Below, piece after piece: positions 12,240 to 23,200 of a stretch of DNA of 64,000 nt (positions are counted from its first letter, which is position 1; every line of letters begins with the position of its first letter). The stretch covers positions 62,001 through 126,000 of the forward strand of contig WEDG01003263.1 of assembly GCA_017591395.1 (NCBI GenBank). The letters run 5' to 3'. The position numbers and the translations under genes were made by a program. The DNA is from Schistocephalus solidus. Its lineage: Eukaryota > Platyhelminthes > Cestoda > Diphyllobothriidea > Diphyllobothriidae. The notes below the pieces were generated by a model. The model searched no databases. It was given only the letters and a program-made list of their open reading frames with translations, and was not told where the DNA came from.

Positions 12240-13615
12240 CGTTTTCGATTTCATGTGACAAAAACTTACCAGAAATACTCAAGTCACTCTCAGCAGACCA
12301 AGAAGAACCACAAAGCAGCAATATTGAAGAAAGCAGTGCACTACTGAACATTACCAAAACTAAGCTAAACAGTGAAGGGCTGGCGCACTGTGATGGATGC
12401 CGAGGACTCACAACCAGGGTTTTGAGATTAAAAGGAGACCTCGATCTCCTATCGGAAATAATATCAGTCCTCATAAAACATAACAAAATTAACTCGCCGA
12501 AACACGATGCAAATGAGCTGAAAAACATTAGCAAGCTAGACCATAATCATCGCAAGGAAATGGTAGAAGTCAATAGGCACAACGTTAAGCGCAACAAAAA
12601 GAGAAAAAGAACGAAGTCATTAGAACAAACCTCTGAGTCAGTTGAAATACAGATGACCAGAAAGAAAATAAGCGAGGAGGAAATCATGTCTTGCGTTTCC
12701 CCAGGTTCGGGAAATCTGGTGCACATAGAATCCGACTGCACAAAAGTAAATCAGCGATCGACCGTCTCTGAAAAGTCAAAAAACAGTAATCTTAAGGTAT
12801 CTTTACTGCCACGGACGAGCGACAGCAGCATGCTCTTTACATGTCCATCGAACTACAATGAAGCAGGGCATGGTAGCTAGCAAAGTAATGGCGGAAAGTG
12901 GCCTGTGACTTATCGACAGACCTGGATGACACAAACCAAAATTCAGGTTTCCCGGGTGCTATTCGAGCAAACGCATTGTCTGGAGAAGTAACGCTGTTTG
13001 AAAGGTTTTATAGAGATGTCTGCAAATCAATCAACAGGCTCATCGATGAAGACAAATTGAAACACAGTATTAAAGACTGTAACAAAGGGCATGATTCAAC
13101 TTTCCATCACTAAAAGAAAGCAGGATGCAGAAACGAGTTTTTTCCCTGACAGATCATTTTGTCTGGTAGTTCAGGGAGTCTCAGAGGCTACTGGGGAAAC
13201 GCCAAAAGAAAGGGTAAAACAGGATCTGCTGACATTTCGAAATTTATTGAATGATACGCAAGAAACTGGTGTGACAGTCGACATCAAAAAGATCTTTTGA
13301 TTGGGGCCTCTCGTTACAAATGAAACGCATGAGGTTCGACCAAGACCATTAAAAGTCGTCTTGGGAAGCAAAAAGCAGGTAGATCTATTGCTCTCTCGAA
13401 AGTCCCGACTACGAAAGAATCATCGTGGAGTTTTTTCTCAGCTGGATTACTCTCCCACCGATCGGATGAAAATGAGGACACTGGTAGCAGAATTGAAAAG
13501 CCGTCAATACGAGGGGGAACAAAATGTGAAAATTGTAGACAACAAAATAGTCAAAACGGTGCGCTCGTTTTTATGGGAACATCCGGTGAAATTGACGGCA
13601 ACCACGCCGGTCTAA
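12240..13615 (+). pseudogene. CR1-like ORF1 (copy A)
   Basis: Reading starts in an open frame before 12260 and passes AHCDGCRGLTTRVLRLKGDL, then a Lys/Asn/Glu-rich stretch (12480-12720). After frame changes near 12880 and 13100 it reaches FSQLDYSPTDRMKMRTLVAE with LKSRQYEGEQN (13430-13525). That C-terminal piece resembles the conserved end of flatworm CR1-type ORF1 proteins, (R/N)xDxTPxxRxKxRxLxxELKxRR. ORF1 proteins of this class bind element RNA. No ATG start can be assigned with certainty. It overlaps the start of ORF2 by about 40 nt in another frame. Confidence 0.6.
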
Positions 13616-16600
13616 AGCCCTACCAAATGCCTATAGATTTAAACCCAGACAGGAGACTGGATATATCTTGTGATAGAAATGAAGAGGAGACTTGCAGCTG
13701 GAGAGAGCAATCTGGTGATTTACAGGGAACGCGTGATACAGAGAAACGCAACATTGCTCTGGAACCAGCCCATGCTCATGATGGCATCGGCAAATTAGCA
13801 TTGGCAAACTCAAGACAAACGGAATTTGGCTCTGCTGACTGCTGCACACTGAAATTTCTGTATACCAACGCCCAAAGTCTGTTTTCGAAACTCGACGAAC
13901 TGAAAATTCAGGTAGCCGTTCTGTCTCCCGATATTATAGCAATCACAGAAACATGGCTGTCACAGAACATCAGTGATTGCGAAGTAGCCTTATCCGGGTA
14001 CCAGCTGTTCAGGAGAGACCGCACCCAACGCCAGGGTGGAGGAGTTGCGATGTATGTTAAAAAGCAATTTCACAGTGTGTGAAATGACGGAGAAGCTTAG
14101 CAATGGTATTGAGGCTATTTGGCTGAAAAATAAAGACGCGGGGATCGCAGTTCCTTGGAAGTCATGACTCTCTACCGACCACCGGGGACAGACACTGACG
14201 CTGATACTTGTTTATTGGAGAACATTAAGGACATTGGTAGTCGACCTGATGTTGTTCTCATGGGTGACTTCAATGCACCCAGCATTCGATGGAACGATCT
14301 GCAGGCACAGAGCTCAAAGTTTTTCCTTCGATCATCGTCTGCTAAAGACAACACTTGAAGCTCTTTTTCACCCAACATGTATTTGTTCCAACGAGGGCGC
14401 GTGGAGGACAACAGGCTAGTTTTTTAGATCTCGTCTTCACTAAAGATCCTGACAGTATAGACGAGGTACACTGCCTACCTCCACTTGGTCGAAGTGATCA
14501 CGCAGTACTTTCATGGGAGTATGGTTTATATTCTGTGCCATCTGCAATAAAATGAAACCAGGCCCAATCTATGGCGAGGAGACTTTTTGCAAGATGAGAA
14601 CTGAGGCATCTCGAATAGACTGGGAACTTCTCTTCTCCGGGAATGTCACTGAGGACTGGAATTTATTTAAGGAGTATTTGTTGAATCTAATAAAATGCCA
14701 TTGTCCGCCATCACAATTTAGGATATCTAACAGACCACAGTGGTTAACAAGGGATCTAAAAAGAGAGATTAACAGGAAAGGAAGGCTTTGGAAGAAATTT
14801 TGCCGATCCAATGAAAATTTAGCCTTGCAAGCATACAAAACTCAGAGGAACAAGGTAAAAAGCTTGATCTTCCAAAGCCGACGGGATTACGAGAGGGATT
14901 TGCTCCAGAGAGCAGTTCACAATCCCAAATTACTCTACAGCTATGTAAGAAAAACCACACGTAACAGGAACCCGATTCCTGTTATGAGAAACGATGACGG
15001 TTTCGAGATATCAGAAAAATAAAAACAAAGCTGAACACTTTTTCCCAGTTCTTTTCAGTCGGTTTTCACTAGAGAAGCTGTTTTTTTATTCCATCAAGTT
15101 ACGAGACTACAGGAGTGCCACTTATTCAGGATATGCTCTTTCAAGAAGCGGCGGTCTTTGAAGAACTAAAAAGTCTGAAGGCATGCAAATCTCCTGGCCC
15201 CCGACGAGATTCCAGCAAAGCTACTCCTCGAACTTGCTCGAGAGCTGGCGAAACCGCTATCGTTGCTGTGCCAGAAATCGTTCGATACGGGAATTCTTCC
15301 TACCGACTGGAAAACAGCCCACATCGCACCGCTTCACAAAAGTGGAAGTCGTGCATTTGCTACAAATTACAGGCCTGTCAGCCTGACCTCAATCTGTTGC
15401 AAGGTTATGGAGAAGGTTGTCAAAAAGGAATTGATGATTTATTTAGAAACCCGTAACCTCTTATCGACTGCACAATATGGCTTTCGTAGGGGAAGATCGT
15501 GTGTTACGAACTTACTTTTATACGATGCAAAGCTGGACAAAAGCACTCGATGCAAAAAGACACTGTGCACGTGGCCTACATTGATTTCCAGAAGGCCTTC
15601 GATAGTGTTCCACACCAGCGTCTCCTTCACAAGTTGAGAATGTTCGGTATTGGCGGCAAACTTCTTACGTGGATCAAGAATTTTCTCGTCGGTCGTTCCC
15701 AAGTGGTCTGTGTAGGCGGATCGCGATCAAAGCGCACAGTCATCGAGAGTGGAGTCCCACAAGGTTCAGTGCTCGGACCGATCCTATTTCTCTTGTTCAT
15801 TAATGATTGTGTACAGGAATTGGACTGTAACTTTGCTATGTTTGCGGACGATATAAAAAAATCTGGAAAGTTATCCACAATGCTGCTGATGCAGACAATT
15901 TCCAAGAAAATCTTCGTCGATTGGACGAGTGGTCCCACAAATGGCTCTTGTCCTTCAACTCAAAACAAATGCACCCCTGCTACGTCTGGGAAATCGAAAT
16001 CAGGTCACTGATATGCGACCCTACTATTTGAATGGTTTACCACTCCGAGAAGCACACACACAGAAGGATCTTGGAGTTTGGATGAAAGACAACCTGAAGC
16101 CTTCTACGCAATGTTCCAAGGCAGCTAAATCCGCCAATTCAATACTGTACGCTATCAAGCGGGCATTTAAAGTTTTCGATGAAGACTGCTTTTCTAAAGT
16201 CTTTGGTACGTTTGTAAGGCCACATCTTGAATATGCGATCCAAGCCTGGCGACCGTGGACGCAACAGGACTACAACATGCTCGAAAGGGTGCAGCGGCGA
16301 GCCACAAAATTAGTAAGAGGTCAATCTGAACTGCCATATGAGATTCGTCTAAATAACCTAAAGCTCTATCCTCTGAGTTACAGGCAGTTGCGCGGAGACT
16401 TGATACAAACCTTCCGTATCGTGCGTGGCATGGATTGTGCCCTCCTATGTGATGACTTTCCAACTGGCCACTACGAAAAATCTCCGAGGTCATCCATTCA
16501 AACTAAGTGTGCCCCAAGTAAGATTGGATGTGAGGAAGTATTTTTTCACCAACCGTGTCGTGAAACCGTGGAACAACCTACCTGAGGCGATTGTTATGTC

Positions 16601-16676
16601 CCAGTCTGTGTATACATTCAAACATCGGCTTGACATACATATGTTACAGTACCACGAAGACTATGTGACTACTTAA
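13573..16676 (+). pseudogene. CR1-like ORF2: endonuclease and reverse transcriptase (copy A)
   Basis: The apurinic-type endonuclease begins with LKFLYTNAQSLFSKLDELK (13850), followed by DIIAITETWL, GGGVAMYV, YRPPG and VVLMGDFNAPSIRW (14250). It ends at LGRSDHAVLSWEY (14490-14520). The RT follows: a decayed SPGP..D segment near 15190, TNYRPVSLTSICCKVMEKVV, YGFRRGRSCVTNLL, then YIDFQKAFDSVPHQRLLHKL (motif A, 15579). Next are ESGVPQGSVLGPILFLLFIN and catalytic FADD at 15841-15852. The C-terminus is HLEYAIQAWRPWTQQDYNML through VVKPWNNLPEAIV. At least six frame shifts (near 14082, 14160, 14355, 14510, 15020-15260 and 15900) break it. Confidence 0.88.
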
Positions 16677-16838
16677 CCTTAACAATATCAGTGTACCACG
16701 TAAACCTGCCTGCATTCACTTGACTGTTACTTCTTTAATTTGCTTCTTATTCTTGCAACTTTTATGTAACAAATAGGGATTTCAAAGGCGTAAGCCTATT
16801 TTCCTCAAATACACTGAACTGAACTGAACTGAACTGAA

Positions 16839-19800
16839 ATATCCAGCAAAAATCGCCATGTGGAATAATGAACCAAAAATCTTCAGAAATCGAGGGAAGA
16901 AAACAAGATTAAAATGATGTACACAAATGTGCAGTCTATTGAACAAAATGGATGAAATTTAACTGGTTGTGGACCATTTACAACCTGACTTTATAGCTCG
17001 AACTAAAACATGGTTAAATAAACAAATCGCAGACACAGAAGTCAGAATAGACGGTTTTCAGCTTATCCACATGGATAGAAACGGACGTAGGGGTGGTGGA
17101 ATCGCAATGTTTATACGAGAAGGCATTGACTTCATTCCGGATGGGCCCTCGCCAAATAGGATCTCGTCTTGCGAAATACTTTGTTGTAAACTGAAAGCCC
17201 CAAACCAACCAGACCTCCATATTGCCGTGGTATATCGACCCCCAGGACAGTGAACGGACACGGACGAAGCACTCATCACAGAGGTAAAGCAAATCTGCCG
17301 TAGCAAACACTTATTAATACTTGGAGATTTAAACGCTCCCGATATCGATTGGGTGTCAATGTACTGCTCGCGATCAGAAAATTCATTCGAACAGAAATTA
17401 CTACAGTTGGTAAATGATGAGTTTCTAACCCAACATGTCACAATGAAGACGTGGTTCCGAAATGGGTTGCAGTCAAGCTGTTTAGATATAATCATTAGTA
17501 GAGATGACAATTGCATCCTTGCATTAAGTTCTTACGTGCCACTTGGACGAAGTGATCATTGTGTTCTTGCTTGGGAGTACAGTCATTTTTCTGTACCCAA
17601 ATGTCGTGCAGTTAGGCAGAGAAATGTATGGAAAGGGGATTATCCCAAAATGAAAGAATTACTGAATGGGATAGACTGGAGCCCTGTACATTTACCTGAC
17701 CCAAATGCTCCCTGGTTCTTCATTAGTAAATTGATTCAGCAGTTGGTAGAGAAATTATGCCCACTTAAAAGGCGATCGTGCGTCTCCCGACCCGAGTGGG
17801 TGACATCGGAAATAAAAAGGAATCTCAAGAAGAAAAGAAGACTGTGGAGAACACATGCCAGATATCAACAACTCGAACATTTTTCTGCTTTTAAGAAACA
17901 ACGAAATCGGTGTCGGAATCTTCTGAGAAAAGAAAGATCAGCCTTTGAGTCAGAAAAAGTCAATGACATACCAAGAAATTCGAAAAGGGTTTATGCTTAC
18001 GTTACTAAGGCAAAACGAAATCGCGACTGCATTCCTTGTCTTAAAGACAATCAGGGAAACAGGTTAACTGATAACTCTGATGAGACCAGCCTCTCATCCA
18101 ATTTCTTTATGTCCGTGTATACCGAGGAACCATCTTTTTACGAGGACGAAAACTACAGTACTGCCACATCTACAAACAAAATAAGCAAGGTGTCAGTTCC
18201 AATGGACACAGTAAGAAAAACTCTGAAACAGCTACCGCCCACTAAATCGCCTGGCCCAGATGGTATATCCACAAAAGTTCTCAATGAACTCACAGACCAG
18301 CTGGCCTCTCCGCTCTCCAAGATATTTGAAAGTTCGATGGAGGCGGGGGCTCTGCCTACCGAGTGGAAGATAGAAAATTTAACCCCCATCTACAAAGGAG
18401 GAGAGAAGACATCACCAAACAGTTTCCGACCAGTCAGCCTCACAAGTATCTGTTGCATAATGATGGAGAAGATAATCAAAACGGAACTGATGAGGCATCT
18501 TGAAGAAAATAACTTGCTAAGTTCATATCAACGTGGATTTCGAAGTGATCAATCCTGCCTCACAAACCTGCTCACATCCATGGAAATTTGGAAAAATCAT
18601 TAGAAATAGGTTTGTCAGTCGATGCGGTCTACATTGACTTTAGCAAAGCCTTTGACAGGGTTCCACACAAACGTCTGATCTTTAAGCTCCGTCAAATGGG
18701 TGTGACTGGCAACCTACTCAAATGGTTGGCTGACTTTCTCACATACAGGCGCCAGCGTGTTTGTATCGGAGACGCCAAGTCTCACTGGGAAACCGTTCAC
18801 AGTGGAGTTCCGCAGGGCAGCGTTCTGGGTCCCATTTTGTTTCTGATATACCGAACCGACTGCCTGGATTGTCTGACATGCGAGAAGGTAATGTTCGCTG
18901 ACGATTTGAAGTTATGGAACGCGATTGAAAAACCGGAGGATGCGCGGAAATTACAACAAAACTTAGATCGCTTGCAAACATGGTGCGATGAGTGGCTGCT
19001 GAACCTTAATCTTAACAAATGCCAAATAATCCGACTGCGGTCTAGTTCCAGAAGGATGATTAGGTTTGAATACCAGTACTTCATCAGTGGTTACCAACTC
19101 CAGGAGGTAAATATTCTAAAGGACTTGGGTACATGGATAACACCAACTCTCAAACCATCGTCGCACTGTGCGAATATTGCAAAGAAAGCTATGTGTATTT
19201 TAGGCGCAATCAGGAGGTCCTTCGTTTATTTTGATGGAGAGCTTTTTGGGCGCGTGTTTGGAACATTTATCCGGCCGGTGTTGAAATATTGTGTTCAGGC
19301 GTGGCACCCTTGGACGAAACATGACTACGCTCTGCTGGAGAAAGTTCAACGGAGGGCAACGAAACTAGTCAGCGGATTGGAATGCCTACCCTATGAGGGC
19401 CGCCTAGCAATACTTAAAGTTTTTCCTCTCTCTTATAGGCAATACAGATGGGATATGATCTTAGTCTTCAAACTTGTCAGAGGAATTGATTGTGCTCTTC
19501 AGATGGCCAACTTTTTTGAATTGGCAAACATGACAAGTCTCCGAGGTCACCAATACAAACTGAAAAGAATTCACGCCAAACTTGAAGTGCGGGCCAACTT
19601 CTTTTCCCAACGGGTGATTGGCGAATGGAACAAACTGCCAGCCTCAGTTGTTCAGGCTGAAAGCGTTGAAATGTTTAAAAGAAGACTTGATGCATTTTTA
19701 CTTGATGAACATATATTTAGTCGACAGCAATGATCGATATACTAAAACGACTATCGCCATGTAACATTTGCTTCTTTTGCTAGTGTCTATCTGTAAATAG

Positions 19801-19857
19801 GGTTTTCAAAGGCTCTGCCTATCTCCCTTATATATACTGAATTATACTGAATTACTG
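16839..19857 (+). mobile_element. CR1-like non-LTR retrotransposon, copy B (5'-truncated, little decayed)
   Basis: This copy starts directly after the ACTGA tail of copy A, near the beginning of the endonuclease, and has no ORF1 of its own. It ends with a 3' UTR resembling that of copy A (TTTTCAAAGGCTCTGCCTAT) and a tail of ACTGAATT-type units (about 19837-19857). Protein similarity to copy A is evident throughout but far from identical, so the two are related subfamilies rather than a recent tandem duplication. Confidence 0.85.
16920..19733 (+). pseudogene. CR1-like ORF2: endonuclease and reverse transcriptase (copy B)
   Basis: A single frame runs from 16969 to 18603, interrupted only by a TGA at 17251-17253. 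It then continues in another frame from 18588 to 19733 after one shift near 18590. A further shift near 16945 separates the first endonuclease motif (MMYTNVQS). Visible motifs are TWLNKQIADTEV, RRGGGIAMFI, VVYRPPG, LLILGDLNAPDIDW and LGRSDHCVLAWEY for the endonuclease. For the RT they are KSPGPDGISTKVL, FRPVSLTSICCIMMEKII, QRGFRSDQSCLTNLL, VYIDFSKAFDRVPHKRLIF, SGVPQGSVLGPILFLIY, FADD (18894-18905) and the terminal VIGEWNKLPASVV. With about three lesions it is the best preserved retroelement in the window. Confidence 0.92.
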
Positions 19858-20179
19858 GTGGCCAGAAGTGTCGCAGTAAGTTCTAGATGAAGATGCCAGA
19901 AACCAACGGAAAAAAGCGTTCCTATGAAGCTGCCTACGTGAACGATCAATCTAAGCTGAATTTATATCAAAAGAAAGATTGAGCCCATTTTCTTATCTAG
20001 GTACCTGGTCTAAAGAGTTCATTTCTTACCATATTTTCCGTTCCGGGGAAATCTAGGAGCAGTTCTTCTTGCTTTAATTGAATAAACAAATAATTATATT
20101 TCTCGCGGGATGTTAAAATAATTTATCATCCAATCACAGGCGAGTGATGCGGACATCCGACGGTAACTGGGTCTCCTAA
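19858..20179 (+). promoter_or_regulatory. Upstream region of the arrestin gene
   Basis: These 322 bases lie between the tail of CR1 copy B and the arrestin ATG. No TATA box or other factor site can be assigned with confidence. An in-frame TAA (20177-20179) directly precedes the ATG, so coding does not extend upstream in this frame. The 5' UTR and core promoter must lie here, in the retroelement, or upstream of it via a non-coding first exon. Flatworm genes are often trans-spliced, which is another possibility. Confidence 0.4.
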
Positions 20180-20223
20180 ATGTCTGAGCAAGGTCAAGAA
20201 TCCGCAAGAAGACAAGGGACTCG
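20180..20223 (+). CDS. Arrestin exon 1 (start codon)
   Basis: Encodes [14 protein letters not shown] plus the first two bases of an Arg codon. It ends CG|gtaatc. The ATG follows an in-frame TAA and the exon ends with GT(R), matching the GTR before VFKK in other arrestins. Intron 1 is only 37 nt (20224-20260). Confidence 0.85.
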
Positions 20224-23200
20224 GTAATCACCTTTCTGCACTTTTAACTCAATTTTTCAGGGTCTTTAAAAAGAGCAGCCCCAATAGCAAGGTAACGTAA
20301 TCATTTTGTTTTGGCTTGACAATATTCATAGTTGACAGCTTACCTGTCAAAACGAGATTTTATCGACCATTTAAGTCACGTCGATCCGATCGGTACGCTT
20401 ATTCATCTTTCAATTGCATTGTTTAGAGGGGGTCGTCCTTATCGACGAATCGTTTGTAAAGAATAGGCGAGTATTTGTCCACGTCCTCGCCGCATTCCGT
20501 TATGGTAGAGAGGACCTTGACGTTCTCGGCCTTTCATTTCGCAAGGACTTGTTTTTGGCTTCCGCTCAAATTTACCCCCCACAGACGACGATCTCTGATA
20601 ATACGCCCGTCAATCCAGTCCCTATTTTGACCGTCGCTTCCGGTACTACATCAACCAAAAAATCACCTTCTGGAGCCGCTGGTGATACAACAGCGGAACA
20701 CACAGATATTGAGCCCAAGTTGCAACCGAAGCCTCTTACACGCTTACAGGAACGCCTAATTAAGAAATTGGGACCATCAGCTTATCCATTTTATTTCGAG
20801 GTAGACATAAATTATATTTTTTCAATGTTTCGTTAATGCTTTATTTATCGTGTACTGCGAATATTCGCAGCACTCTTCTCTCAATCTCAATTTCCGTCCT
20901 GTATGTTATCCATAATACTATAGCAATTAGGTGTTTTAATCTAATCTTCGATGTTTCGCGTTGACTATATTTTCTCCGCTTCAGTGGCCTGTGCGTTTGT
21001 GTCACAAACACGTTGGTATAATAAGGTAGCGTTCCTCCTCTTCATAACTTCGACGTCTACGAAAACGATAATATGCATCACATGAACTAATGTATTTTTG
21101 GTCTCTGTTTTTTCGTGTATTTACTACTATCCTTCATTATTTGATTAGAAAAAAGGACCCTATTTATACTAGAGAACGCCGAAAACGAACACGACCGGTG
21201 GCGAAAACTATTATAACGAATTATCTTGGTCTAATCGGATCGCATAAATCCAGTTTACATGCTCTTTGGTCGGCCTTTTGGCCTGTTTCTCTCTAAACGC
21301 TGACTGATTTCTCCTGTCGTGATGCTGCATGCATGACATTTTTTCCAGTTTTGTGATGTACAGTGTTCTTAGTGCTTTTTTAAAACCTTTTCTTAAGACT
21401 GTGCTTTGAAGTTTTTCTGTCTATAAACAATGTTGGTCATGAGCAAATTCATAAACGTCCCTCATTTTTATCGTCTTCCATTCCAAAAGACAGTTGTTTT
21501 CCTGCTTAAATATGCCAGTTTTTGCCATCTTGCGTGATTATTTTAAATATAAATTCAAATATTTGCTGGATTTTGTACTATTATTTTCGATTTAAATATG
21601 AGTATGTGAGCCATTATCTTGTCATCGTTAAAAAGACGAATTTTCTGGCAATCCTTTGGACTTATACTATTTTTTTAACTCTAATCAGGTAATTTTGAGA
21701 ATCATTTCTTTTGGCTGCTACAGAAAAACTAATAACAATGATAATATCAGGTCAATGTCCCCCTAATATTTCTGTGTGAATTCCTTTCACTGTATGTATA
21801 CTTTTATCTGTTCTGGACCTACATTCATATCCCTCGCCTTGATCTCCCCCTTAGTGAATTAGACCTATTTACTACTGTTCTAGAGCATTTTTCAATGGCA
21901 GCACATACCTGTCCATTAAATGGTATATGCTCAAAACCCAACACTGTTAAAGGCGGTTGACCAAAATCGCATAATCTGATAACATTTCATGAAAGTTGCC
22001 TGTCATACGTGTTTCTGACAAGGGGCACGAAATTTATAGTTCTAAGTGTCAGCCAACCGATATAACCGCTTGCGCTAGGAAACGTGTTGGCAGCTTCATT
22101 CAGTCAATATAACCTATATATGTATTTATTAAGCGGCTGCCCGAAAGCTACACACTGTACCTATTTCTGACTTACTTTATTTAAAAATCGAAATGTCCCG
22201 AATTTTGACTCGTGTGTTGCTTTTTATCATTAGTTTGCACTATTCAGACCACATCACTCATTCCAGTCGTCAGTCCGAAGACGGTTATACTCACTTTATG
22301 CTGCTATCCTCTATTTGGCTGCCTAGGTTCTAGTAGATAACGGTAGATTTTTACTTTTTAGAATGCTTTATGGTTCACAAGCTGACAATGTTAAATCAGG
22401 CTTGCTAATGACATATGCTTACTGCATAGTGGAATGCGACTTGCGATTCCTGCACAGTATTTAACGCACGAACTACTTTCTCATGACTATAACTGGGTTT
22501 AGTAAAAGTTTTATCTTTTTGTGTCCTTCTCCGTTTATGGCTCCAGGAATGTTCACCAGTTCTTAGAAGCTGTCACTTTCGCTTCAACTTCTTACGCTCA
22601 CAAGACTCTGTTAAAGCAAGGAGGAGCAGTTTGCTCGGCCACGACCGTTGATAACTATCTTAGTAGTTGCTTTGTCAAGTACTAATGGTCTAGATAACTC
22701 CACAATTCATATAAAAGCAAAGGCCAACTGAATTGTCATCAGATCGTGAAGTAAGCCTGGGAAACCAACCAGCCACAGTAAATAACCTGATCGTTTGTTT
22801 CCCGGTGGTACTGTGCAATATTAGATTTCAAGTGCGCATGGCTTAAACCGTTTTTCATCGTTTTCTGCCACGAGGAGGCGACTGACTGATCAGTCTTCAT
22901 GAGGTCTGAAATCATCTTTTTAGTTGGTCCCGTTGCTGCATATACGGCAGTATGGATTTGTATGAAATTTCATAATTTGTTTTACATTTTTTCCCACGTT
23001 TTAACACTTCAAGAGTCCTTAGTTTTGTACGACTGCCTTTTTCCACGTTATCGACTAGACTTCCGCTTGTGGCTGAATAAATCGTAAGTTAATGCGATAT
23101 TTTCATGGCAAGCATATCTAGCACAGGGTAAATCCTTCCAAATGACCTCTGTATAATATCTGCGAATTTCCTGGCGAGTAAAATCTTGAATCTCTACTAT

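Larger units (their letters stand above)
12240..16838 (+). mobile_element. CR1-like non-LTR retrotransposon, copy A (decayed, near full length)
   Basis: The element has an ORF1 region, an overlapping ORF2 with endonuclease and reverse transcriptase, a short 3' UTR and a tail of four ACTGA units (about 16811-16838). Many frame shifts make it inactive. The 3' UTR marker TTCAAAGGCGTAAGCCTA also occurs in the minus-strand fragment at 9.9 kb and, in altered form, in the copy immediately downstream. The CR1 label is based on the ORF order and on the C-terminal text LERVQRRATKLV..L.YE.RL..L.L..L. The 5' end is not sharply defined. Confidence 0.85.
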
